Shown here: piece by piece, positions 14,975 to 20,086 of the stretch
Numbering within the stretch: position 1 is the first letter of the stretch
Layout of the letters: each line of letters opens with the position of its first letter
Source of the DNA: an uncultured Collinsella sp.
GTDB lineage: Bacteria > Actinomycetota > Coriobacteriia > Coriobacteriales > Coriobacteriaceae
DNA length: 20,086 nucleotides
NCBI GenBank assembly: GCA_900545445.1
Contig: UQZH01000039.1
Span: 1 to 20,086 of the forward strand
Reading direction: 5' to 3'
Program-made: the position numbers and the translations under genes
The notes under the pieces: model-generated
Databases searched by the model: none
Seen by the model: the letters and a program-made list of their open reading frames with translations, nothing else
Told to the model about the DNA's origin: nothing

Positions 14975-15913
14975 ATGCTGTTGTCCGGTATCATCGCCGC
15001 CCTTACCAGCCTTTTGATTCCCATCATCATTCTGTTGCTGCTGCTTCCCAACGCCTGCTATGTCGTTGAACAACAGCATGCCGTGATCATCGAGCGCCTG
15101 GGCAAGTTCAATCGCATCGTCAACGCGGGCTTCCACATGAAGGTACCCGTGATCGACCGCAAGGCCGCCACGGTGAGTCTGCGCACCATGAAAAACGGTT
15201 TTGGCATCGACGTTAAGACCCAGGACAACGTGACCATCGGCCTTGAGGTCTCTGCTCAGTACCACGTGAGCTATGACATGGGCGCCGGCCCGGCAGATTC
15301 GGGTATCTACAAGAGCTACTACATGCTGCAGGAGCCCGTCGACCAGATGCGTGACTTCATCACCGACGCCCTGCGCTCTTCGATTCCCGTCTACACACTC
15401 GATGAGGTCTTTGCCAAGAAGGATGACATCGCCAAGGATGTCAACGCTACCGTTTCCGAGCAGATGGCCGCCTACGGCTTCACCCTCGTGTCGACGCTCA
15501 TCACCAAGATCGCACTGCCGACCGAGGTTGAGAACTCCATGAACGACATCAACGCTGCCCAGCGCAAGCGCGCTGCGGCACAGGAGCTCGCTGAGGCCGA
15601 CCGCATCAAGCGCGTCACCGAGGCGACCGCCGAGGCCGAGGCAATGGAAAAGGCGGGCGAGGGCATCGCCAACCAGCGCAAGGCTATCGCGTTGGGCATC
15701 AAAGATTCGCTCGAGATCATCCAGGAGACGGGTGTCGGCAATGACGAGGCCAACCAACTGTTCATGTTTACGCAGTGGTCCGAGATGATGACGGAGTTCG
15801 CTCGCACGGGTAAAACCTCGACGGTCGTGCTGCCGAGCGATTTCTCGCAGTCGGCCTCGATGTTCGAGCAGATGCTGACAGCCAGCAAAGTTCAGAACGA
15901 GTCAAAGGAGTAG
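14975..15913 (+). CDS. SPFH/Band 7 (stomatin/HflK-like) membrane protein
   Basis: A 312-residue SPFH-domain protein anchored by an N-terminal hydrophobic segment (residues 5-27, IIAALTSLLIPIIILLLLLP). The Band 7 domain starts at VVEQQHAVIIERLGKFNRIV and includes VPVIDRKAATVSLRT. A long charged helix (about 190-235) rich in Ala and Glu (KRAAAQELAEADRIKRVTEATAEAEAME) would mediate oligomer packing. Relatives form large membrane rings that scaffold proteases or define microdomains; a precise role is not assignable. ATG 14975 is chosen for AGAGGAGAG just upstream, over GTG 14954. TATCCT at 14937 is a weak -10 candidate. rlmH follows six bases later. Confidence 0.88.
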   Translation: MLLSGIIAALTSLLIPIIILLLLLPNACYVVEQQHAVIIERLGKFNRIVNAGFHMKVPVIDRKAATVSLRTMKNGFGIDVKTQDNVTIGLEVSAQYHVSYDMGAGPADSGIYKSYYMLQEPVDQMRDFITDALRSSIPVYTLDEVFAKKDDIAKDVNATVSEQMAAYGFTLVSTLITKIALPTEVENSMNDINAAQRKRAAAQELAEADRIKRVTEATAEAEAMEKAGEGIANQRKAIALGIKDSLEIIQETGVGNDEANQLFMFTQWSEMMTEFARTGKTSTVVLPSDFSQSASMFEQMLTASKVQNESKE

Positions 15914-15919
15914 ACACGC

Positions 15920-16390
15920 GTGAAATACACCGTCGTTTGCGTCGGTAAGCTCAAGGAGCGCTTTTGGAAGGACGCGTGCGCTGAGTACACCAAGCGCCTA
16001 GGTGCCTATGCCAAGGTTGATATCCGCGAGGTGGCCGATATCGACCCGGCTAAGGCGGGCGGCGTGGATGCCGCGTGCGGCAAGGAGGGGGCGGCGATTC
16101 TTGCTGCCTTGCCGTCTCGAGCGCATATGATCCTGCTGGCTATTGAGGGCAAAGAGCGCTCGAGCGAGGAGTTTTCGGCGCGGCTCGATGATCTTATGCT
16201 GCGTGGTAACAGCGACATCGCCTTTGTGATTGGCGGATCGGACGGCGTGAGCGATGACGTGCGCGCACGAGCCGACGAGATGCTCAGCTTTGGACGCATT
16301 ACCTTGCCGCATAACTTGGCGCGCGTGGTGCTGCTAGAGCAGATTTACCGTGCCTGCAAGATCAGCCGTGGCGAGCCGTATCACAAATAG
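15920..16390 (+). CDS. rlmH: 23S rRNA pseudouridine(1915) N3-methyltransferase RlmH
   Basis: A SPOUT-class methyltransferase that modifies pseudouridine 1915 in helix 69 of 23S rRNA on assembled ribosomes. The 156-residue protein starts with the family's KYTVVCVGKLKERFWKDAC, has LLAIEGKERSSEEFS, the SAM-binding FVIGGSDGVSDDV and the conserved C-terminal ending CKISRGEPYHK. The start is GTG 15920, nine bases after AAAGGAG, which sits at the end of the SPFH gene; the two are probably one operon. Confidence 0.96.
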   Translation: MKYTVVCVGKLKERFWKDACAEYTKRLGAYAKVDIREVADIDPAKAGGVDAACGKEGAAILAALPSRAHMILLAIEGKERSSEEFSARLDDLMLRGNSDIAFVIGGSDGVSDDVRARADEMLSFGRITLPHNLARVVLLEQIYRACKISRGEPYHK

Positions 16391-16463
16391 GTCGGCAATA
16401 CGAAACAATGGCGTGGGACAATACCTTTCGTTTTGAGGAATGTGTCTGAAAGGACTATGCGAT

Positions 16464-17234
16464 ATGAAGATTGGATTTGTCGGTTTTGGCAATATGGCGA
16501 GCGCTATGGCTGATGGCTGGATCGCTGCCGGTGTAGCTGCGAGCGACATGTGCGCCTGTGCGGGTCGCTACGACGCACTGGTTGAGCGCTGCGAGGCGCG
16601 CGGCATGGCCGCCTGCCACGATGCCGCCGAGGTTGTCGCCGCATCCGATATCGTGGTCGCTGCGGTCAAACCGTACATGATCGAGAAGGTATTCGCCCCG
16701 CTCAAGGATGCTCTTGTCAAAAAGGTCGTTCTGTCGGTTGCCTGGACCTGGGACAGTGCCAAGTGGGAGCAAGTCCTGCCGGGCGTCGCGCATATCTCGA
16801 CGGTGCCCAACACACCGGTTTCGGTGGGCGAGGGCGTCATCGCTTGCGAGAAGGCTTCCACGCTTAGTGATGAGCAGAGCGCAGTGGTGCTTGATCTGCT
16901 TGGCAAGCTCGGTGCGGTGGTCGAGCTCGATACGAGCCTGCTGTTTGTGGGCGGCACGGTGGGTGGTTGCGCTCCGGCATTTGTCGCTATGGCAATCGAG
17001 GCCCTGGGCGATGCGGCGGTCAAGCACGGTATCCCGCGTGCCGATGCCTATCGCATTGTGAGCCAGATGGTGCTGGGTACGGCAAAGCTGCAGCTTGCAA
17101 CTGGCCAACATCCTGCGGCGATGAAGGACGCCGTATGCTCGCCCGGTGGCGCCACCATCAAGGGCGTCGTTGCGCTCGAGGACGCCGGCATGCGCAGTGC
17201 CCTGGTCAAGGCAATCGACGCAACTCTCCAGTAA
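16464..17234 (+). CDS. proC: Pyrroline-5-carboxylate reductase
   Basis: ProC reduces 1-pyrroline-5-carboxylate to proline with NAD(P)H, the last step of proline synthesis. The 256-residue protein has the Rossmann start MKIGFVGFGNMASAM, the VVAAVKPYMIEKVF strand, VPNTPVSVGEGV, and the C-terminal dimer/active-site block GGCAPAFVAMAIEALGDAA to HPAAMKDAVCSPGGATIKGV. The usual GxGPAF reads GCAPAF, a mild change. ATG 16464 is preferred over 16440 because GAAAGGA is well spaced and the N-terminus then fits the family. The stop codon directly borders the inverted-repeat element. Confidence 0.94.
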   Translation: MKIGFVGFGNMASAMADGWIAAGVAASDMCACAGRYDALVERCEARGMAACHDAAEVVAASDIVVAAVKPYMIEKVFAPLKDALVKKVVLSVAWTWDSAKWEQVLPGVAHISTVPNTPVSVGEGVIACEKASTLSDEQSAVVLDLLGKLGAVVELDTSLLFVGGTVGGCAPAFVAMAIEALGDAAVKHGIPRADAYRIVSQMVLGTAKLQLATGQHPAAMKDAVCSPGGATIKGVVALEDAGMRSALVKAIDATLQ

Positions 17235-17395
17235 AACCGACCAAAAAAAGGACGGGTTTATTTTTGGCAGGTATTTTCTGCGGTTTTGTCCTTTTAGCGA
17301 AAAGCGCCCCGCAACTGGCTCAATTCCAGTTGCGGGGCGCTTGCGTTTGCCCAGATAAAACAGACCAAAATAAACCTGTCCCTTTTTGGCAGGTT
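17233..17395. repeat. Inverted-repeat element with 17-bp core hairpin
   Basis: Two similar arms in inverted orientation (17241-17267 and 17365-17389; both begin CC and end GG, sharing the GGAC.GGTTTATTTT core when the right arm is read on the - strand) flank a perfect 17-bp hairpin, AAGCGCCCCGCAACTGG (17302-17318) with its complement at 17326-17342 and a seven-base loop. The element fills the gap between the proC stop and the stop of the convergent small gene, so it can act as a two-way terminator. Its size and flanking inverted arms resemble a REP/MITE-like mobile repeat; copies elsewhere cannot be checked here. Confidence 0.75.
17302..17342. terminator. Core hairpin, likely bidirectional terminator
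   Basis: Perfect 17-bp stem with a seven-base loop between convergent genes. T-rich tracts lie on the far side of each arm rather than directly after the stem, so termination efficiency is uncertain. Confidence 0.6.
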
Positions 17396-17567
17396 AGTCC
17401 CAGAAGCTGTCTTCCTCATCCTCGGACTTGGGTCCGCGGTCGACGTACATCTTATGGGTACGCTTCTCCATTACAAAGGCAAGAATCGCAAATAACAGGA
17501 TGCCGCCGGCGAAAAGGATGGCAAAGCCGGTGCGGGTGCCAAACAAAAAGGAAAAAACTGCGTCCAT
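17394..17567 (-). CDS. Small one-helix membrane protein, unknown function
   Basis: Reading the - strand from ATG at 17567 gives a 57-residue protein with a stop at 17394-17396. It starts MDAVFSFLFGTRTG, has one membrane helix at about residues 15-33 (FAILFAGGILLFAILAFVM), then a basic EKRTHK patch and a strongly acidic tail ending SEDEEDSFWD. By the positive-inside rule the tail should be cytoplasmic. AAGAAGG lies seven bases before the ATG. The organised hydrophobic-basic-acidic layout, good ribosome site and convergent placement against a hairpin support a real gene. I do not recognise a family. Confidence 0.72.
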   Translation of the reverse strand: MDAVFSFLFGTRTGFAILFAGGILLFAILAFVMEKRTHKMYVDRGPKSEDEEDSFWD

Positions 17568-17586
17568 TGGGTGCCTTCTTGCGTAG

Positions 17587-17650
17587 TTGAGTTGGGTCGT
17601 AAACGCTCATAAGTATATACTTGCCCATACATGTACAAGGTTGCAACCTA
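17587..17650. promoter_or_regulatory. Divergent promoter region between the small gene and serS
   Basis: Three perfect palindromes follow one another: AAGTATATACTT (17611-17622), TACATGTA (17628-17635) and GGTTGCAACC (17639-17648). For serS, TTGGGT (17592-17597) plus TATATA/TATACT (17614-17621) gives a plausible promoter. On the - strand, TTGTAC (17638-17633) and TACTTA (17615-17610) are 17 bases apart and point toward the small gene. The -10 boxes would overlap, so the two promoters may compete. Confidence 0.5.
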
Positions 17651-17678
17651 AATGGAATGTATATCGCCGGAGGATCTA

Positions 17679-18962
17679 ATGCTTGATATCAAGTTTGTTC
17701 GCGAGAACCCCGATGCCATCGATGTCGCCATGGCTAACCGCCAGACGTCTTGGGATCGCGAGAAGTTCTTTGAGCTCGACGACGAGCGCCGTGCCGTCAT
17801 CACCGAGGTCGAGGAGCTCCAGGCTACGCGCAATGCCGAGTCCAAGAAGATCGGCGCCCTGATGAAGGAGGGCAAGAAGGACGAGGCCGAGGCCGCCAAG
17901 GAGGCCGTGCGCGCCGTCAACGAGAAGATTGACGGTCTGGCCGAGCGCCGTACTGCTCTCGAGCAGGAGCAGTACGACTTCATGGCTCACCTGCCCAACA
18001 TTCCTTGCGAGGCCACGCCGTACGGCAAGGACGAGGACGAGAATATTGAGCGCCGTCGTTGGGGCACCCCGCGCGAGTTCGACTTCGACTTTAAGCCGCA
18101 TTGGGATCTGGGCACCGATCTGGACATCCTCGACTTCGAGCGCGGCAACAAGCTCTCCGGCAGCCGTTTTACCGTTCTCGGTGGCGCTGGCGCCCGCCTG
18201 GAGCGCGCCCTCATCAACTTCTTCCTCGATACGCACACCAGCCGTGGTTTTAAGGAGTGGTGGCCGCCCATCGTCGTCAAGCGTCAGACCATGTTTGGCA
18301 CGGGTCAGCTGCCCAAGTTCGAGGACGACGCCTACCACGTCTCGGGCGACAACTTCCTGATCCCCACCGCCGAGGTCGTGCTCACCAACCTGCACGCCGG
18401 CGAGGTCCTCGACGCCGACACCCTGCCGCGCCGCTACACCGCCTTCACCCCCTGCTTCCGCGAGGAGGCCGGTTCCGCCGGTCGCGACACCCGCGGCATC
18501 ATCCGTCAGCACGAGTTCGACAAGGTCGAGATGGTCAAGTTCGCTAAGCCGGAGGAGTCCGACGAGGAGCTCGAGAGCATGACCGCCGAGGCCGAGTACC
18601 TGCTGCAGCAGCTGGGCCTTCCGTATCGCGTGATTAGCCTGTGCACCGGCGACTTGGGCTTCTCTGCCCGTCAGACCTACGACGTCGAGGTCTGGCTGCC
18701 GAGCTACAACGCCTACAAGGAGATCAGCTCCTGCTCCAACTGCGGCGACTTCCAGGCCCGCCGCGCCAACATCAAGTATCGCGACCCCGAGAACTTCAAG
18801 GGTTCGCGCTACCTGCACACTCTCAACGGTTCCGGCCTGCCGGCCGGCCGCACCATGGCCGCCATTCTGGAGAACTACCAGAATGCCGACGGCACCATCA
18901 CGATCCCCGAGGTCCTGCGTCCTTACATGGGCGGTCTCGAGAAGATCGAGCCGGTCGCGTAA
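17679..18962 (+). CDS. serS: Seryl-tRNA synthetase
   Basis: Class II synthetase that charges tRNA-Ser (and tRNA-Sec where present). The 427-residue protein begins MLDIKFVRENPDAID, has the long N-terminal antiparallel coiled coil that grips the tRNA-Ser variable arm (about residues 28-100), PTAEVVLTNLH, motif 2 FTPCFREEAGSAGRDTRG (Phe260-Arg261-Glu262) and motif 3 GSGLPAGRTMAAILENYQ (from Gly384, Arg391). CGGAGGA is five bases before ATG 17679; ATG 17652 would add nine residues that do not fit the family. GC-rich, strongly biased codon use suggests high expression. Confidence 0.97.
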   Translation: MLDIKFVRENPDAIDVAMANRQTSWDREKFFELDDERRAVITEVEELQATRNAESKKIGALMKEGKKDEAEAAKEAVRAVNEKIDGLAERRTALEQEQYDFMAHLPNIPCEATPYGKDEDENIERRRWGTPREFDFDFKPHWDLGTDLDILDFERGNKLSGSRFTVLGGAGARLERALINFFLDTHTSRGFKEWWPPIVVKRQTMFGTGQLPKFEDDAYHVSGDNFLIPTAEVVLTNLHAGEVLDADTLPRRYTAFTPCFREEAGSAGRDTRGIIRQHEFDKVEMVKFAKPEESDEELESMTAEAEYLLQQLGLPYRVISLCTGDLGFSARQTYDVEVWLPSYNAYKEISSCSNCGDFQARRANIKYRDPENFKGSRYLHTLNGSGLPAGRTMAAILENYQNADGTITIPEVLRPYMGGLEKIEPVA

Positions 18963-18985
18963 GTTGGCTGCATAGGGGATATGCA

Positions 18986-19012
18986 AGGGCGCTCCTTCGG
19001 GGGCGCCCTATT
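18986..19012 (+). terminator. Terminator after serS
   Basis: AGGGCGCTCC and GGGGCGCCCT form a ten-pair stem (one T-G) closed by a TTCG tetraloop, followed by only a short ATTT tail. A small GCATA/TATGC hairpin lies just before it. Confidence 0.75.
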
Positions 19013-19072
19013 TCGTGCGCAGGTCCATACCATGCCGTGCGGACAGCTCAATAGAAAACACACGAACAACCG

Positions 19073-19102
19073 TTCTGTATACAGCCATCTACCTGCTATG
19101 CT
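19073..19102 (+). promoter_or_regulatory. Putative promoter of the 125-residue gene
   Basis: TTCTGT (19073-19078) and an extended -10 TGCTATGCT (TATGCT at 19097-19102) are 18 bases apart. The ten-base palindrome CTGTATACAG (19075-19084) overlaps the -35 box and could bind a regulator. Confidence 0.5.
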
Positions 19103-19135
19103 TTTGCTAAATAAGAGCGAGAGAAAGGGGACGCG

Positions 19136-19513
19136 ATGGAGTTGTTTGATGATCGGGTGGTTTTGTTTGAGAGCGACGAGGGCGGGGAGTACCTGCTTGT
19201 AACGTGTGAGCCGTCTGGCATGGGTGGCCTGGTGGTTCGGCAGGCGAGCGAGGGCCCGTTGACCCAATGGTGCTTTGAGGAGTCGCCGCATGTGGTCGAG
19301 ACCTTTGTGACGCACGAGGGGCTTGTGGCGCTGGAGCACTTCTATGGAGTTGGGACTTCCAACCAGGTCGCGCGCATGCTGAGCATCTCGTTTGCCGATT
19401 ATGACTGTGCCCAGCGGGTGAGATCGCTCCTGAGGGAACTTGATGCTAAGTTTGACGTGATCGAAAAGCCAATCGATCGTACGGGGAACGTCGGTATGTG
19501 CGGAGCAGCATGA
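19136..19513 (+). CDS. Hypothetical protein, 125 residues
   Basis: I do not recognise a family. The protein is acidic and soluble, with no membrane segment or signal peptide. The N-terminal half looks beta-rich (DRVVLFESDEGGEYLLVTCEPSG), the C-terminal part helical (DYDCAQRVRSLLRELDAKF). AAAGGGG lies five bases before ATG 19136, and a promoter-like pair sits at 19073-19102, so it is probably a single-gene transcript. The stop at 19511-19513 is followed by the tRNA-Arg promoter, with no clear terminator between them. Confidence 0.78.
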   Translation: MELFDDRVVLFESDEGGEYLLVTCEPSGMGGLVVRQASEGPLTQWCFEESPHVVETFVTHEGLVALEHFYGVGTSNQVARMLSISFADYDCAQRVRSLLRELDAKFDVIEKPIDRTGNVGMCGAA

Positions 19514-19549
19514 CAAAACTGCGTTTCACAAAAAAGTTTGAGATTGTGC

Positions 19550-19579
19550 TTGACTCCAATAAGCTAAAGTGGTTTTATA
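19550..19579 (+). promoter_or_regulatory. tRNA-Arg promoter
   Basis: TTGACT (19550-19555) with a weak TTTTAT (19574-19579) 18 bases on. An A-rich stretch ending AAAAAAGTTTGAG at about 19530-19542 lies upstream and resembles the elements before the other two tRNA genes. Confidence 0.62.
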
Positions 19580-19591
19580 TGTCTTGCGCTG

Positions 19592-19667
19592 CGGCGTTAC
19601 CTCAGCTGGATAGAGGGTCTGACTACGAATCAGAACGTCATAGGTTCGAATCCTATACGCCGCACCA
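19592..19667 (+). tRNA. tRNA-Arg (ACG)
   Basis: A 76-nt tRNA with encoded CCA. The acceptor stem GCGGCGT/ACGCCGC is perfect, D stem CCTC/GAGG, anticodon stem TCTGA/TCAGA with loop CTACGAA (anticodon ACG, Arg; the A is normally deaminated to inosine), T stem ATAGG/CCTAT with loop TTCGAAT. The last 20 bases recur twice downstream at exactly 190-base steps. Confidence 0.97.
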
Positions 19668-19678
19668 ATCGAACTTGA

Positions 19679-19706
19679 AGCCTCCGGCAACGGGGGCTTT
19701 TCTTTT
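19679..19706 (+). terminator. Terminator after tRNA-Arg
   Basis: AGCCTCCG (19679-19686) pairs with CGGGGGCT (19691-19698) around a GCAA tetraloop, then TTTTCTTTT. Confidence 0.9.
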
Positions 19707-19718
19707 ATGCCGCCACCG

Positions 19719-19896
19719 CATGGATTCGAACCTCGGTCGAGGCGCGGGCGTAAAGAAAACGCGGAGCGTTTTTAGCCCGCGGGCGAGCGCGCCGGCAGGC
19801 GGGCGAAGCCGGTGCGGATCCGCGCAGCGGATGCGCGGAATCCTATACGCCGCACCATTTGAGATTAAAGCTCCCGGCAACGGGGGCTTTTCTTTT
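19719..19896. repeat. tRNA-Arg-anchored tandem repeat, unit 1
   Basis: A 178-base unit that recurs 190 bases on with one visible difference (A at 19752, G at 19942). It starts with GGATTCGAACC, the reverse complement of the tRNA-Arg T-arm core, followed by the near-palindrome CCTCGGTCGAGG. The middle is rich in hairpins: GCGGGC/GCCCGC enclosing AACGC/GCGTT, CCGGC/GCCGG, and ATCCGC/GCGGAT. It ends with GAATCCTATACGCCGCACCA (19838-19857), the tRNA 3' end, and a copy of the tRNA terminator. No gene is supported inside it. Confidence 0.88.
19869..19896 (+). terminator. Terminator copy in repeat unit 1
   Basis: AGCTCCCG and CGGGGGCT pair around GCAA, then TTTTCTTTT; a duplicate of the tRNA-Arg terminator 190 bases upstream with small changes in the left arm. 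Confidence 0.8.
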
Positions 19897-19908
19897 ACGT
19901 AAGCACTG

Positions 19909-20086
19909 CATGGATTCGAACCTCGGTCGAGGCGCGGGCGTGAAGAAAACGCGGAGCGTTTTTAGCCCGCGGGCGAGCGCGCCGGCAGGCGGGCGAAGCC
20001 GGTGCGGATCCGCGCAGCGGATGCGCGGAATCCTATACGCCGCACCATTTGAGATTAAAGCTCCCGGCAACGGGGGCTTTTCTTTT
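19909..20086. repeat. tRNA-Arg-anchored tandem repeat, unit 2
   Basis: Second copy of the unit, 177 of 178 bases identical to unit 1 by eye. The twelve bases between the units (19897-19908) differ from the matching bases before unit 1 (19707-19718). Its tRNA 3'-end copy is at 20028-20047 and its terminator runs to the last base of the window, so further copies may follow. Confidence 0.88.
20059..20086 (+). terminator. Terminator copy in repeat unit 2
   Basis: Identical to the copy in unit 1: an eight-pair stem with GCAA loop and a T-rich tail that reaches the window end. Confidence 0.78.

Noticed and set aside
16393..16436. ACGAAA/TTTCGT arms before proC as a second copy of the toxin-antitoxin operator
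   Set aside because: The six-base arms match, but are separated by about 20 bases instead of three, so the spacing does not fit the same binding mode.
17676..18986. 436-codon open frame on the - strand
   Set aside because: It mirrors serS almost exactly; the Val/Leu/Gly-rich product is the usual antisense shadow of a high-GC gene.
19498..19902. 134-codon + strand frame across the tRNA-Arg gene
   Set aside because: It reads through the tRNA, its terminator and the repeat unit; its sequence is fully explained by these non-coding features.
19653..20070. Two near-identical 75-codon - strand frames
   Set aside because: They are the same frame in the two copies of the 190-bp unit, covering the tRNA 3' end and hairpins. 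No ribosome site or known domain is seen.
19648..20086. CRISPR array
   Set aside because: There are only two long units with near-identical middles, not short repeats with unique spacers, and no cas genes are present.

Overview
The window looks like high-GC actinobacterial chromosome. Gene content, GC-rich codon use and a Gram-positive-style Tad pilus locus without a visible secretin suggest a gut coriobacterium such as Collinsella; this is inference, because no marker comparison could be run. All large genes lie on the + strand. One 57-residue gene at 17394-17567 is on the - strand.

Region 1 (2-8147) is most of a Tad (Flp-type) pilus operon. Its order is a 5'-truncated TadZ/CpaE ATPase, TadA/CpaF secretion ATPase, TadB and TadC platform proteins, an Flp pilin, a one-helix unknown protein, a second pilin-like protein, a TadE-like pseudopilin, a 717-residue TadG-like protein, a TadE/F-like pseudopilin and a DUF192 protein. 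Genes overlap or nearly abut throughout, so they are probably one transcript. TadZ positions the machine, TadA powers it, TadB/TadC form the inner-membrane platform, and the small proteins are the fibre and its minor subunits. Four of the small proteins share a leader signature with Ala, not Gly, at the predicted -1 position. No prepilin peptidase is in the window.

Region 2 (8148-8995) holds a probable type II toxin-antitoxin pair (BrnT-like toxin, ribbon-helix-helix antitoxin) behind a palindromic operator, then tRNA-Phe with a strong promoter and terminator.

Region 3 (8996-18962) is mostly housekeeping: a GH5-like protein that seems to have lost its acid/base glutamate, rsmI, metG, rsmA, tatD, tRNA-Leu(CAG), an SPFH/Band 7 membrane protein, rlmH, proC and serS. 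Between proC and serS lie a 160-bp inverted-repeat element with a perfect 17-bp core hairpin, the small - strand membrane-protein gene, and a short divergent promoter region containing three perfect palindromes.

Region 4 (18963-20086) has a serS terminator, an unrecognised 125-residue gene, and tRNA-Arg(ACG). After the tRNA come two tandem 190-bp units, each repeating the last 20 nt of the tRNA plus its terminator in exact phase with the tRNA gene. The window ends at the end of the second unit, so the array may continue. The most unusual features are this tRNA-anchored array, the inverted-repeat element, the unlisted small gene, the prepilin leader signature, the large cysteine-containing TadG-like protein and the GH5 active-site change.
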